DNA from: Agreia sp. Leaf283
GTDB lineage: Bacteria > Actinomycetota > Actinomycetes > Actinomycetales > Microbacteriaceae
Length of the DNA: 64,000 bases
Direction of reading: 5' to 3'
Assembly (NCBI RefSeq): GCF_001422485.1
Contig: NZ_LMNF01000003.1
Coordinates: 163,443 to 227,442, forward strand
Shown here: positions 8,931 through 16,833 of the stretch, one piece after another
Layout of the letters: each line of letters begins with the position of its first letter
Position numbering within the stretch: position 1 is the first letter of the stretch
Program-made: the position numbers and the translations under genes
The notes under the pieces: generated by a model
Seen by the model: only the letters and a program-made list of their open reading frames with translations
What the model was told of the DNA's origin: nothing
Databases searched by the model: none

Positions 8931-10259
8931 GTGATTCCCACATCAGACGACGGCAAGCGCGCGTACGACCTCGACCGGGCCTACGTGTTCCACTCCTGGT
9001 CGGCGCAGGCCGCCCTCGATCCCATGGTCATCGCCGGGGGGTCGGGCACGCTCGTGTGGGACCACGACGGCAACGAGTTCCTCGACTTCTCGAGCCAGCT
9101 CGTCAACGTGAACATCGGCCACCAGCATCCGGCCGTGCGCGACGCGATCAAGGCCCAGGCCGACGTTCTCACCACCGTCGCGCCCGCCCACGCCAACCTC
9201 GCCCGCGGCGAGGCTGCCCGGCGCATCCTCGATCGCGCCGGCTCCGGCTTCGGCAAGGTCTTCTTCACCAACGGCGGTGCGGATGCGAACGAGAACGCGA
9301 TCCGCATGGCCCGGCTCTACACGGGGCGCGACAAGGTGCTGTCGACGTATCGCTCGTATCACGGCAACACCGGCGCGGCCGTGGTCGCGACGGGGGACTG
9401 GCGCCGCGTTCCGAACGAGTACGCCCGCGGACACGTGCACTTCTTCGGCCCCTTCTCGTATCGCTCGGAGTTCTGGAGCGACAGTGTCGCGCAAGAGGGC
9501 GAGCGGGCCCTGCACCACCTGCGCCGCGTCATCCAGAGCGAGGGCGCGTCGTCGATCGCCGCGATCCTCATCGAGACCATCCCGGGCACGGCCGGAGTGC
9601 TCGTGCCGCCGCCCGGCTACCTGGCGGGGGTGCGTGCGCTCGCCGACGAGTTCGGCATCGTGCTGATCTTCGACGAGGTGATGGCTGGCTTCGGCCGCAC
9701 GGGGGACTGGTTCGCGTTCCAGTCGCTTGCCGATGAGAACGGTGACATCGTCGTGCCCGACCTCATCACCTTCGCCAAGGGCGTCAACTCGGGCTACGTG
9801 CCCGTGGGCGGCGTCGTCATCTCGCCGTCGATCGCCGCGGCGTTCGACGACTCGGTCTTTCCCGGCGGGCTCACGTACTCCGGGCATCCGCTCGCGATGG
9901 CCTCGATCGTGGGTGCGCTCGACGCCATGGAGAGCGAGGGGATCGTGGCCAATGCGAAGCGCGTGGGAGCGGATGTCATCGGGCCGGGCCTGCGTGCGCT
10001 GCAGGCCAAGCATCCATCGATCATCGGAGAGGTGCGGGGCCTCGGCGTCTTCTGGGCGCTCGACCTGGTGGCCGACCCTGAGACGCGCGAGCCGGTCGCT
10101 CCCGCGGTGATCGCAGCGCTGAAGAAGTCGCTGCTCTCGCTCGGGCTGCTGCCGTTCTTCGCCGACAACAGGTTGCACGTCGTGCCGCCCTGCGTGGTCA
10201 CCGACGACGAGGTCGCCAAGGCGCTCGACATCTACGACCGGGCGTTCTCGAGCCTCTGA
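8931..10259 (+). CDS. class III (omega) aminotransferase, probable beta-alanine:pyruvate type
   Basis: A 442-residue PLP enzyme. GTLVWDHDGNEFLDFSSQ near the N-terminus, FFTNGGADANENAIRMAR, the Asp in LIFDEVMAGFGRTG and the PLP lysine in LITFAKGVNSGYVPVGG are the usual class III features. Next to a hydantoinase and beta-ureidopropionase, the natural role is transamination of beta-alanine (or 3-aminoisobutyrate) to the semialdehyde. Taurine or other omega-amino acids are possible. The GTG at 8931 is used because the conserved N-terminal region starts soon after it. It has only a weak AGAAAGA site, and the upstream frame runs back into the binding-protein gene. Confidence 0.83.
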   Translation: MIPTSDDGKRAYDLDRAYVFHSWSAQAALDPMVIAGGSGTLVWDHDGNEFLDFSSQLVNVNIGHQHPAVRDAIKAQADVLTTVAPAHANLARGEAARRILDRAGSGFGKVFFTNGGADANENAIRMARLYTGRDKVLSTYRSYHGNTGAAVVATGDWRRVPNEYARGHVHFFGPFSYRSEFWSDSVAQEGERALHHLRRVIQSEGASSIAAILIETIPGTAGVLVPPPGYLAGVRALADEFGIVLIFDEVMAGFGRTGDWFAFQSLADENGDIVVPDLITFAKGVNSGYVPVGGVVISPSIAAAFDDSVFPGGLTYSGHPLAMASIVGALDAMESEGIVANAKRVGADVIGPGLRALQAKHPSIIGEVRGLGVFWALDLVADPETREPVAPAVIAALKKSLLSLGLLPFFADNRLHVVPPCVVTDDEVAKALDIYDRAFSSL

Positions 10260-10266
10260 CGCGGTT

Positions 10267-10300
10267 GGTGCAGCGGCGGCTCATGGCCTGCCGCTGCACC
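10267..10300. terminator. bidirectional hairpin between convergent genes
   Basis: GGTGCAGCGGC and GCCGCTGCACC form a perfect 11-bp stem with a 12-base loop. It lies just after the aminotransferase stop and before the 3' end of the small minus-strand gene at 10308. There is no T-run, as is common in high-GC actinobacteria. Confidence 0.7.
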
Positions 10301-10307
10301 GTCGGTG

Positions 10308-10412
10308 TCAGCGCGTGGGCTGGGGTCGGTAGCCATCCCGAACGACGGTCACGATGCTGGCGGCGACGCCTGCGAGTGCGAGAAGAGAGAATGAGACGAG
10401 TGCGATGATCAT
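10308..10412 (-). CDS. 34-residue single-pass membrane protein
   Basis: A short gene translating to MIIALVSFSLLALAGVAAS then IVTVVRDGYRPQPTR. One N-terminal membrane helix is followed by a basic C-terminal tail, likely cytoplasmic. A good ribosome site (GGAAAGGACAGG) lies 4-5 bases before the ATG, which supports translation. It is divergent from the LysR gene at 10535, with 122 bases between. I do not recognise a function. Similar tiny membrane proteins occur in this bacterial family by my recollection, which I cannot verify here. Confidence 0.6.
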   Translation of the reverse strand: MIIALVSFSLLALAGVAASIVTVVRDGYRPQPTR

Positions 10413-10534
10413 GGTTCCTGTCCTTTCCGGGATGAGTGATGTTGTCTCAACTCTGGCCTCGCCAACCATGTATCACAAGTGAATTGTCCTTTGCTCACTG
10501 TGTAGTCCAGCTTCCGTGATCTAGACTGCTGATC

Positions 10535-11470
10535 ATGGACGTCGGACGACTCAATCTGTTGCGCGAACTCGCCGAGCGGGGGAGTATCACCGAGGTGGCC
10601 AGAGCCACCCATCGCACCGCATCGGGAATCTCTCAACAGCTGCGCAAACTCGAGTCCGAGGCGGGTCTTCCGCTCACCGAGAAGGTGGGTCGAGGCATCG
10701 CCTTGACCGACGCCGGCAGGGCTTTGGCCCGCAGTGCCACCGACGTGGCCATCGCGCTCGAGAAGGCCGAGGCGGTGTGGGACGAGTTCCGCAACGACCC
10801 CACGGGCACGGTGTCGCTCGCCACGTTCCCGACGGCAGGGCAGATGCTGCTGCCGGGCATGCTCAAGCGCGTGGCCGAGACCGGCGGGCTCACGGTGCAC
10901 TGCTCCGACCGCGACCCGGAGTCCGAGGGCTTTCCCTCGCTCACCAGCGACTTCGACATCGTTCTGGCCCACTCGCCGAAGCCCGCGGCCTTCTGGAACG
11001 ACAAGAACCTCCTCGCCATCCCGCTCATGACCGAGCCGCTCGACATCGCGCTCCCTCCGGGGCACCGCCTGGCCGACAAGGACTTCCTCGTGCCGAGCGA
11101 CCTGATCGGCGAGCAGTGGATCGGCGTGCCCTGGGGCTACCCGTTCGAACGCACGCTCAACGACATCTTCGAGGCCGCGGGGGTTCCGGTGAACTTCTTC
11201 CAGCGCTTCGGTGACACCCGCGTCACCGAGGCCCTCGTGGCGGCCGGCCTCGGCGTCGCCGTGCTGCCCTGCTACACGGCCGCGGGCGCCTATCGCGACC
11301 GCATCGTGTTGAAGAATCTGCAGGGCGTCGTCGCCGAGCGCCACATCGCTATTCTCATGCGGCCCGATCGCGCCGAGCGCCTGGCCGTGCGCACCGTGGT
11401 GGATGCGCTGCGCGCCGAGGCGGCCGCCGTGGTCGAGGCGAACAAGCACCGCAACCCGCCGGCCGCCTAG
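10535..11470 (+). CDS. LysR-family transcriptional regulator
   Basis: A 311-residue regulator. The N-terminal winged helix-turn-helix covers about residues 1-60 (LRELAERGSITEVARATHR and SGISQQLRKLE), and a LysR substrate-binding domain runs from about 88 to 300. A TAGACT -10-like sequence about 15 bases before the ATG suggests a very short leader. Its divergent neighbour is the 34-residue membrane protein, and the pyrimidine operon ends just upstream. The target is unknown; the nearest catabolic gene is the aminotransferase. Confidence 0.88.
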   Translation: MDVGRLNLLRELAERGSITEVARATHRTASGISQQLRKLESEAGLPLTEKVGRGIALTDAGRALARSATDVAIALEKAEAVWDEFRNDPTGTVSLATFPTAGQMLLPGMLKRVAETGGLTVHCSDRDPESEGFPSLTSDFDIVLAHSPKPAAFWNDKNLLAIPLMTEPLDIALPPGHRLADKDFLVPSDLIGEQWIGVPWGYPFERTLNDIFEAAGVPVNFFQRFGDTRVTEALVAAGLGVAVLPCYTAAGAYRDRIVLKNLQGVVAERHIAILMRPDRAERLAVRTVVDALRAEAAAVVEANKHRNPPAA

Positions 11471-11479
11471 CGGTCGCCG

Positions 11480-12271
11480 TCAGTTCTTCGGGGTGGCCCT
11501 GCGCAGGATGAAGTATCCCGTGACGGCGGCGACTACCGTCGGCACCAGGCTCCATGCGATCACGCCAGACGGTCCGTTCGAGTCGAACCAGGCACCGACC
11601 GCGGGCCAGCTGTTCGTGAACGAGACCAGCGCGATGCCGGCGATCAGCACCAGGCCGAGGGTTCCGAACAGCGCCAGCATGCCGTTGTTACGCCAGCGCT
11701 GGTAGATGGTCGCGATCGCGGCGCCGACGAAGTAGAAGAACAGGTACGTCGCGAAGTAGAGCCCGAAGCGCTCGATCCACGACGCATCCGCGCCGCCGAA
11801 GTAGTAGCTGGCGAACATCGTGCCGCCGAGCCCCCACCCGTCGGTCGCCACCTCGATGGCGGCCAGGATGGTGAGGCCCGCGCTGTAGACCGCCGAGAGG
11901 GCGACGAAGGTGAGCGCACTGCCCAGCCAGAAGTCGCGGCGGGTCACGCTGAAGCCCAGCGCGAACGGGAAGGTGTAGGCCACTGCCTGGATGCCCAGCA
12001 CCAGCATGTACACGAAGATGTAGAACAGCGCCCCGGAGTAGGCGATGCCGTCGCGAGCGTCGGCCCTGTCGGCCTCGTCGGTCACCGAAGCGAAGATGAT
12101 CCACCAGATCGTGACGTTGACGACGAAGATGCCACCCATGATCATCCACGGCACGGCGAAGACGCTGTAGCGATTCACGAGGTGCAGGCGAACGACCGAG
12201 AGGATGCGACTGCCGGCGTCGTGTCCGTCGGCCATCGGCTCTGTCGGTTCGGTTCGAGTGACGGTGCTCAT
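11480..12271 (-). CDS. ABC transporter membrane subunit (multi-pass)
   Basis: A 263-residue membrane protein with about six hydrophobic segments, including WMIMGGIFVVNVTIWWIIF, ALFYIFVYMLVLGIQAVAY, YLFFYFVGAAIATIY and a C-terminal VVAAVTGYFILRR. The start is the ATG at 12271, four bases inside the ATPase stop (ATGA). With the preceding ATPase and YtrA-type GntR it forms a small exporter-like module, of the kind often induced by cell-wall antibiotics or involved in membrane stress. No substrate can be named. Confidence 0.78.
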   Translation of the reverse strand: MSTVTRTEPTEPMADGHDAGSRILSVVRLHLVNRYSVFAVPWMIMGGIFVVNVTIWWIIFASVTDEADRADARDGIAYSGALFYIFVYMLVLGIQAVAYTFPFALGFSVTRRDFWLGSALTFVALSAVYSAGLTILAAIEVATDGWGLGGTMFASYYFGGADASWIERFGLYFATYLFFYFVGAAIATIYQRWRNNGMLALFGTLGLVLIAGIALVSFTNSWPAVGAWFDSNGPSGVIAWSLVPTVVAAVTGYFILRRATPKN

Positions 12272-13164
12272 GCGCTCTGCTCCAATGCTGTCTCGGTCTG
12301 GTTTCCGCCGGTGAGGCGCACGACCAGCTGCTGCAGGGACACGGGCGAGAGTTCCAGCCCCATCTCCGAAGCGCGTGCGCGATCCTGCGGGGAGAGTCGG
12401 CCGACGGTGACCGATGCGAGTCCGCCGATGCCGTCTCGGTGCAGCACCTCGCGGTCGGCGACGAAGGCGTCGACGCCCTGCCGGGTGCCGACCACGGTGG
12501 TGGCCGAGCCGCGGAGGGTCTCCGCGTCGTCGTCGATGAGCAGCCTTCCCTCGTCGATCACGAGAACGTGCTCGAGCAGGTTGCTGACCTCGTCGATGAG
12601 ATGCGTCGAGAGGATGACGGTGCGGGGGTGGTCGCCGTAGTCCTCGAGGAGCCGGTCGTAGAAGATCTGCCGGGCCACGGCATCCAGACCCAGGTAGGGC
12701 TCGTCGAAAAACGTGAGCGGGGCGCGGGATGCTAGCCCGACGATCACGCCGATGGCCGACAGTTGGCCGCGCGACAGCTTCTTGATGCGCCGGTTCAACG
12801 GAAGCCTGAAATCGGCGATCAGGCGGTCGGCGAAGGCCGCGTCCCAGTTCGGGAAGAACCAGGGCGCGCTGGTGAAGACGTGCCGGGGCTTGAAGTCGTC
12901 GGGGTAGCGCTGGCTCTCCTTGATGAAGCACACGTTCTTCAGCACGCCGGAGTTCTCGACCGGGTTCTCGCCGAAGACGCGGATGTCGCCGCGCGTGGCG
13001 AAGTCCTGGCCGGTCAGAAGCTGCATCAGCGTGGTCTTGCCGGCTCCGTTGCGTCCGAGCAGACCGTGGATCGTGTTCTTCTGCACACTGAAGCTGATGT
13101 CGTCGACGGCTGTCGTGTCGCCGAATCGGCGGGTGAGGTGGGATGCCTCGACTACTGCACTCAT
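12268..13164 (-). CDS. ABC transporter ATP-binding protein
   Basis: A 298-residue ATPase with Walker A GRNGAGKTT, signature-like LSRGQLSAIGVIVG, Walker B LTFFDEPYLGLDA and the switch His in STHLIDE. The signature LSRGQ differs slightly from LSGGQ, as in YtrB-type exporters. It overlaps both the GntR gene before it and the membrane gene after it by four bases, so the three form one translation-coupled operon reading leftward. Confidence 0.9.
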   Translation of the reverse strand: MSAVVEASHLTRRFGDTTAVDDISFSVQKNTIHGLLGRNGAGKTTLMQLLTGQDFATRGDIRVFGENPVENSGVLKNVCFIKESQRYPDDFKPRHVFTSAPWFFPNWDAAFADRLIADFRLPLNRRIKKLSRGQLSAIGVIVGLASRAPLTFFDEPYLGLDAVARQIFYDRLLEDYGDHPRTVILSTHLIDEVSNLLEHVLVIDEGRLLIDDDAETLRGSATTVVGTRQGVDAFVADREVLHRDGIGGLASVTVGRLSPQDRARASEMGLELSPVSLQQLVVRLTGGNQTETALEQSA

Positions 13165-13517
13165 GCGGTGCCTTCCTTTCTGATCATGTCGATCACCTGC
13201 GTCTTGTCGATGCCGAGCTTCTCCGCCTCGACGATCAGGGGCGCGATGAATTCGTTCTGGAACTGGTCGCGGCGCTTGGCGACCAGACGATCGCGGGCGC
13301 CGGACGCCACGAACATGCCGATGCCGCGCTTCTTGTAGAGGATTCCGTCGTCGACGAGCACGTTGACTCCTTTGCCTGCGGTTGCGGGGTTGATGCGGTG
13401 GAATGCGGCGAACTCGTTCGTCGACGGAACCTGCGTCTCTTCGGGCAGCGCACCGGCGATGATGTCGTTCTCGATCAGCTCCGCGATCTGAACGAAGATC
13501 GGTCGGGAGTCATCCAT
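13161..13517 (-). CDS. GntR-family regulator, YtrA subfamily
   Basis: A 118-residue repressor consisting of a GntR winged helix (PIFVQIAELIENDIIAG, then VPSTNEFAAFHRINPAT) and a short C-terminal tail, as in the YtrA group. It is first in an operon with an ABC ATPase and membrane subunit and probably represses it. The ATG at 13517 is chosen. A GTG three codons earlier is possible but has no better ribosome site. A strong palindromic operator lies 14 bases upstream. Confidence 0.85.
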   Translation of the reverse strand: MDDSRPIFVQIAELIENDIIAGALPEETQVPSTNEFAAFHRINPATAGKGVNVLVDDGILYKKRGIGMFVASGARDRLVAKRRDQFQNEFIAPLIVEAEKLGIDKTQVIDMIRKEGTA

Positions 13518-13530
13518 GACGATCACTCTT

Positions 13531-13562
13531 GGTTGGTTCGTTACTCATGTAACTAACCAACC
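13531..13562. promoter_or_regulatory. palindromic operator for the YtrA-type GntR repressor
   Basis: GGTTGGTT at 13531 and AACCAACC ending at 13562 flank an inner GTTAC/GTAAC pair. Thirteen of 16 positions pair across the 32-base site. Its place immediately before the GntR start indicates autorepression of the ABC operon. That this GntR binds it is inference from position and symmetry. Confidence 0.7.
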
Positions 13563-13629
13563 AGCCTCCCGTCAAAATGTCAAGACTTTCCCGTGCGGAC
13601 CTTCAGGGGAGCGTCCGTCGGGACGGGGG

Positions 13630-13635
13630 TAGACT
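13630..13635 (+). promoter_or_regulatory. -10 element of the DUF177-rpmF-rnc-mutM operon
   Basis: TAGACT lies 8 bases before the GTG at 13644, so transcription would start at or next to the start codon. No Shine-Dalgarno sequence is visible. A leaderless transcript is likely. Confidence 0.45.
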
Positions 13636-13643
13636 CGAATGTT

Positions 13644-14207
13644 GTGAACAAATTCAAGAAGACGCCCTACACGGTGGGGGTGCACGATCTCATCCACCGT
13701 CCTGGCGAGATGCGCGAGCACGAGCTCGAGATCGTTGTTCCCGAGAAGCTCGGCGAGGGCCTCGTGGCCGTTCAGGCCGACTCGATCCTCGATGTCGACC
13801 TGCGTCTCGAGGGCCTGCACGACGGCATCCTGGCCTCGGTTCATGTCTCCGGAACGGCCGACGGAGTCTGCGGTCGCTGCCTCACCGACATCCATCTGCC
13901 GGTAGAAGTCGAATTCCAAGACGTTTTCGCGTATTCTCTTGACGAAGCTTTTGATTACTCGGTTCTCGACGATCACGTCGACCTCGAACCGATGATCAGG
14001 GATGCGGTGGTACTTTCACTGCCGTTCCAACCGGTCTGTCGGCCGGATTGCCCAGGACTCGACCCGGAGACGGGTGAAAAGCTGGCCGATCAGCCGCATG
14101 GCGAACCTCAGCAGATCACCGATCCGCGCTGGGCTGCGCTCGCAGGCTTCGAAGCTTCCACACAGACTGACCAAGCAGACACCGACGCGTCCACGCGACC
14201 CGAGTGA
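13644..14207 (+). CDS. DUF177 (YceD-like) protein
   Basis: A 187-residue cytosolic protein of the DUF177 family. It has the paired cysteines CGRC and CRPDC and a conserved C-terminal IRDAVVLSLPFQPVC segment. Members are encoded just before the L32 gene rpmF in most bacteria and have been linked to rRNA metabolism or large-subunit assembly. The GTG at 13644 gives the family start and is probably leaderless. The acidic Thr/Asp-rich tail is not conserved in the family as far as I know. Confidence 0.85.
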   Translation: MNKFKKTPYTVGVHDLIHRPGEMREHELEIVVPEKLGEGLVAVQADSILDVDLRLEGLHDGILASVHVSGTADGVCGRCLTDIHLPVEVEFQDVFAYSLDEAFDYSVLDDHVDLEPMIRDAVVLSLPFQPVCRPDCPGLDPETGEKLADQPHGEPQQITDPRWAALAGFEASTQTDQADTDASTRPE

Positions 14208-14234
14208 CCTGAACGATAGAGAGAAGAGAAGATC

Positions 14235-14438
14235 ATGGCTGTTCCGAAGAGAAAGATGTCGCGGGCTTCCACCCGCATGCGTCGCGCTCAGTGGAAGGCT
14301 ACGGCCCCCACCCTCGTCAAGACGATCGAGAACGGCAAGACTGTCTACAGCCTGCCGCACCGCGCCAAGATCGTCGAGGACTCCGCAGGCACCCCCCTGT
14401 TCATGGAGTACAAGGGCCGCAAGGTCGCAGACATCTAA
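14235..14438 (+). CDS. rpmF: 50S ribosomal protein L32
   Basis: A 67-residue basic protein starting [19 protein letters not shown], the L32 signature. It lies between the DUF177 gene and rnc, the usual order. A GAGAAGAGAAG ribosome site precedes the ATG. No zinc-binding cysteines are present, so this is the zinc-independent (C-minus) form of L32. Confidence 0.97.
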   Translation: MAVPKRKMSRASTRMRRAQWKATAPTLVKTIENGKTVYSLPHRAKIVEDSAGTPLFMEYKGRKVADI

Positions 14439-14488
14439 GACTCCTGCTGTCGGCAACGACATCAGAAGCGTCACCAAGGAGCGCCTCG

Positions 14489-15223
14489 ATGGTTTCGGAA
14501 CATGAAACCGACGGGTCGCTCCTTTTGGCGACTCTGCAGATCGATCTTCCCGACGATCTGCTGGAGCTCGCCCTGACCCACCGCTCGTACTCCTACGAGC
14601 ACGGCGGCATCCCCACGAACGAGCGTCTGGAGTTCCTCGGCGACTCGATTCTGGGGCAGGCCGTCACGGTCATGCTCTACCACCGCTTCCCCGACCTCGA
14701 GGAGGGCGAGCTGGCCAAGCGTCGCGCCAGCCTCGTGTCGACGGTCGCCCTCGCCGAGATCGCCCGCGGCATCCAGCTGGGCCGTTTCGTGCGGCTGGGC
14801 CGGGGCGAAGAGCTCACGGGTGGACGAGACAAGGCCTCGATCCTCGCCGACACGATGGAAGCCGTGATCGGCGCCAGCTATCTGGGTGCGGGTCCGGATG
14901 CGGCGACCGCCCTCGTGCTGAGACTCGTCGCGCCGCTGGCCACGGCCCCGGGCCACTTCCGCATCTCGATGGATCCGAAGACGTCGCTGCAGGAGGTCGC
15001 GGGACAACAGGGCCTGGCCGCCCCCGTCTACGAACTCACGGAGTCCGGGCCCGATCACCAGAAGGTGTTCGTGGCGACCGTGCGCGTGACGAGCGCCGCC
15101 GGTGTCGTCGTGGCCGAGGCATCCGGCACCGGCCCCTCGAAGAAGCAGGCCGAGGCATCCGCCGCCCGCGACGCCGTCGCGGCCCTGTCGGCCGCACCGA
15201 CGACCGACGCGGTCTCGGCCTAG
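14489..15223 (+). CDS. rnc: ribonuclease III
   Basis: A 244-residue double-strand-specific endoribonuclease. The catalytic motif NERLEFLGDSILG is near residues 40-52, the second metal-binding acidic segment is DTMEAVIGA, and a C-terminal double-stranded RNA-binding domain runs from about 160 to 228. The ATG at 14489 has AAGGAGCG before it. The mutM gene follows after one base, indicating coupling. Confidence 0.95.
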   Translation: MVSEHETDGSLLLATLQIDLPDDLLELALTHRSYSYEHGGIPTNERLEFLGDSILGQAVTVMLYHRFPDLEEGELAKRRASLVSTVALAEIARGIQLGRFVRLGRGEELTGGRDKASILADTMEAVIGASYLGAGPDAATALVLRLVAPLATAPGHFRISMDPKTSLQEVAGQQGLAAPVYELTESGPDHQKVFVATVRVTSAAGVVVAEASGTGPSKKQAEASAARDAVAALSAAPTTDAVSA

Positions 15224-15224
15224 C

Positions 15225-16130
15225 GTGCCCGAACTCCCCGAAGTCGAGGTCGTTCGCGCGGGCCTCGAAAGAGCCGTCTCCGGCGCGGTCATCACGGCCG
15301 TCGAGGTCTTCGAGCAGCGTTCGCTCAAGCGGCACAGCCCCGTGGTGGGCGCGTTCGTCGACCTGCTCGAGGGTCGCCGGATGCTGTCGGCGGTTCGCCG
15401 AGGCAAGTTCCTCTGGTTTCCGCTCGACGATGCGACAGACGCCGGAGGACATGCCCTCGTCACGCACCTCGGCATGAGCGGACAGGTGCTGCTGCGCACC
15501 CCGGGCGTCGAGGAGGACGGCCTGCTGCGCATCCGGCTGCACATCGAGCATCCCCAGCACGGCGAGTTCTGGGTGAACTTCGTCGACCAGCGCATCTTCG
15601 GATCGATGGCGGTCGACGGCCTCGTTCCGACGCCCGACGGGCGCGCGGCCGGCCGGGGGAGCGAGCTCGCCTCCCTTCCCGGCCAGGTGTCGCACATCGC
15701 CCGCGACCCGCTCGATCCCGCGTTCAGCGACGCGGCCTTCTTCGCCGCGCTCGCCCGCAAGAACACCGGCATCAAGAGGGCGATGCTCGACCAGAACCTG
15801 ATCAGCGGCATCGGCAACATCTATGCCGACGAGTCGCTGTGGGCGGCGCGCATCCACTACGAGCAGCCCGCGTCATCGCTGTCGCGCGCCAAGGCCAAGC
15901 TGCTGCTCGCCGAGGTGCGACTGGTGCTCGAGAAGGCGCTCGCCGAGGGCGGCACGAGCTTCGATGCCCAGTACGTGAACGTGAACGGGGCGTCGGGTTA
16001 CTTCTCGCACAGCCTCAACGCCTACGGCCGGCAGGGCGAGCCGTGCCCCCGCTGCGGGCGCCCGATCGTGCGCGAGAGCTTCATGAACCGCGGCTCGCAC
16101 TTCTGCGCGCACTGCCAGCGGCTGCGCTGA
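15225..16130 (+). CDS. mutM: formamidopyrimidine-DNA glycosylase
   Basis: A 301-residue base-excision repair enzyme. After removal of the initiator Met, the N-terminal PELPEVEVV supplies the catalytic proline and glutamate. A helix-two-turn-helix lies around QNLISGIGNIYADE, and the C-terminal zinc finger has four cysteines, CPRCG and CAHCQ. The GTG start at 15225 is fixed by the invariant N-terminus. It removes 8-oxoguanine and FaPy lesions, and its pairing with rnc is common in actinobacteria. Confidence 0.95.
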   Translation: MPELPEVEVVRAGLERAVSGAVITAVEVFEQRSLKRHSPVVGAFVDLLEGRRMLSAVRRGKFLWFPLDDATDAGGHALVTHLGMSGQVLLRTPGVEEDGLLRIRLHIEHPQHGEFWVNFVDQRIFGSMAVDGLVPTPDGRAAGRGSELASLPGQVSHIARDPLDPAFSDAAFFAALARKNTGIKRAMLDQNLISGIGNIYADESLWAARIHYEQPASSLSRAKAKLLLAEVRLVLEKALAEGGTSFDAQYVNVNGASGYFSHSLNAYGRQGEPCPRCGRPIVRESFMNRGSHFCAHCQRLR

Positions 16131-16167
16131 GCCGACTTTCGTGGAATCGGGTCACCCTTCGACTGCG

Positions 16168-16182
16168 TACCAATATTTGGTA
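16168..16182. promoter_or_regulatory. palindromic operator of the ParDE module
   Basis: TACCAATATTTGGTA has perfect 6-bp arms (TACCAA/TTGGTA) around TAT. It ends 10 bases before the antitoxin ATG, so a bound antitoxin would cover the promoter. Autoregulation is typical of such pairs; binding itself is inferred. Confidence 0.6.
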
Positions 16183-16192
16183 CATTGGCCTC

Positions 16193-16426
16193 ATGGCGAC
16201 GAACACATCCATCAGTCTCGACGATCACTTCACGGGCTTTCTTGCGCAGGAGGTGGCCACCGGGCGGTATCGCTCGGCCAGCGAGGTGGTCCGCGCGGCA
16301 CTGCGGCTGCTCGAAGACCAAGAAACGCAGATGTCGGCGCTGCGCGCCGCGCTTGTTGCCGGTGAGCAGAGCGGCGATGCCGAGCCGTTCGACTTCGACG
16401 CGTTCGTCGCGTCGAAGAAACGGTGA
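16193..16426 (+). CDS. ParD-type antitoxin (ribbon-helix-helix)
   Basis: A 77-residue protein starting MATNTSISLDDHFTGFL. The helix has RYRSASEVVRAALRLLE, the ParD ribbon-helix-helix signature, and the toxin-binding tail contains AEPFDFDAFVASKK. It overlaps the toxin gene by four bases (GTGA), the normal arrangement. The upstream palindrome suggests autorepression. Confidence 0.92.
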   Translation: MATNTSISLDDHFTGFLAQEVATGRYRSASEVVRAALRLLEDQETQMSALRAALVAGEQSGDAEPFDFDAFVASKKR

Positions 16427-16713
16427 GCACGTACCGACTCACCCCTGCCGCGCAGCACGACCTCTCGTCTATCTGGGATTTCACGGAGGAACGCTGGGAC
16501 GGGCGTCAGACGGAAACGTACATCACCGAGATCAGGTCAGCGATCGAACGCGTGGCAGCCGATGCCGAGCGAGGGCGAGCCTGTGACGACATTCGTGAGG
16601 GATACCGGCGTTACGCGATCGGCAGCCACCTGATCTTCTTCGTCGAACGCGGCGGCGGCATCGACGTGATCCGCATTCTGCACCAGCGGATGGACCCGAC
16701 CCTTCATCTCTGA
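16423..16713 (+). CDS. ParE/RelE-superfamily toxin
   Basis: A 96-residue toxin beginning with GTG. It contains YRLTPAAQHDLSSIWDFT, YRRYAIGSHLIFFVE and IRILHQRMD, all standard ParE features. ParE toxins poison DNA gyrase; members may differ in target. Full length appears intact. The pair sits between mutM and the DUF4407 gene without mobile-element marks. Confidence 0.9.
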   Translation: MSTYRLTPAAQHDLSSIWDFTEERWDGRQTETYITEIRSAIERVAADAERGRACDDIREGYRRYAIGSHLIFFVERGGGIDVIRILHQRMDPTLHL

Positions 16714-16833
16714 CGGTCCGGACAAACGAATGCGACGGACGCTCGCGCTGGGCTGATTGAGAGCACGCTCACCGGATGCTCAGGGTAGGTGGATGCATAC
16801 TTGCCGCTGACCATTCGACAGGAAGGACTCGGC

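Noticed and set aside
7720-8943. 407-codon open frame antisense to the binding-protein gene
   Set aside because: It runs opposite a lipoprotein gene with signal peptide and ribosome site, and its translation matches no family I recognise.
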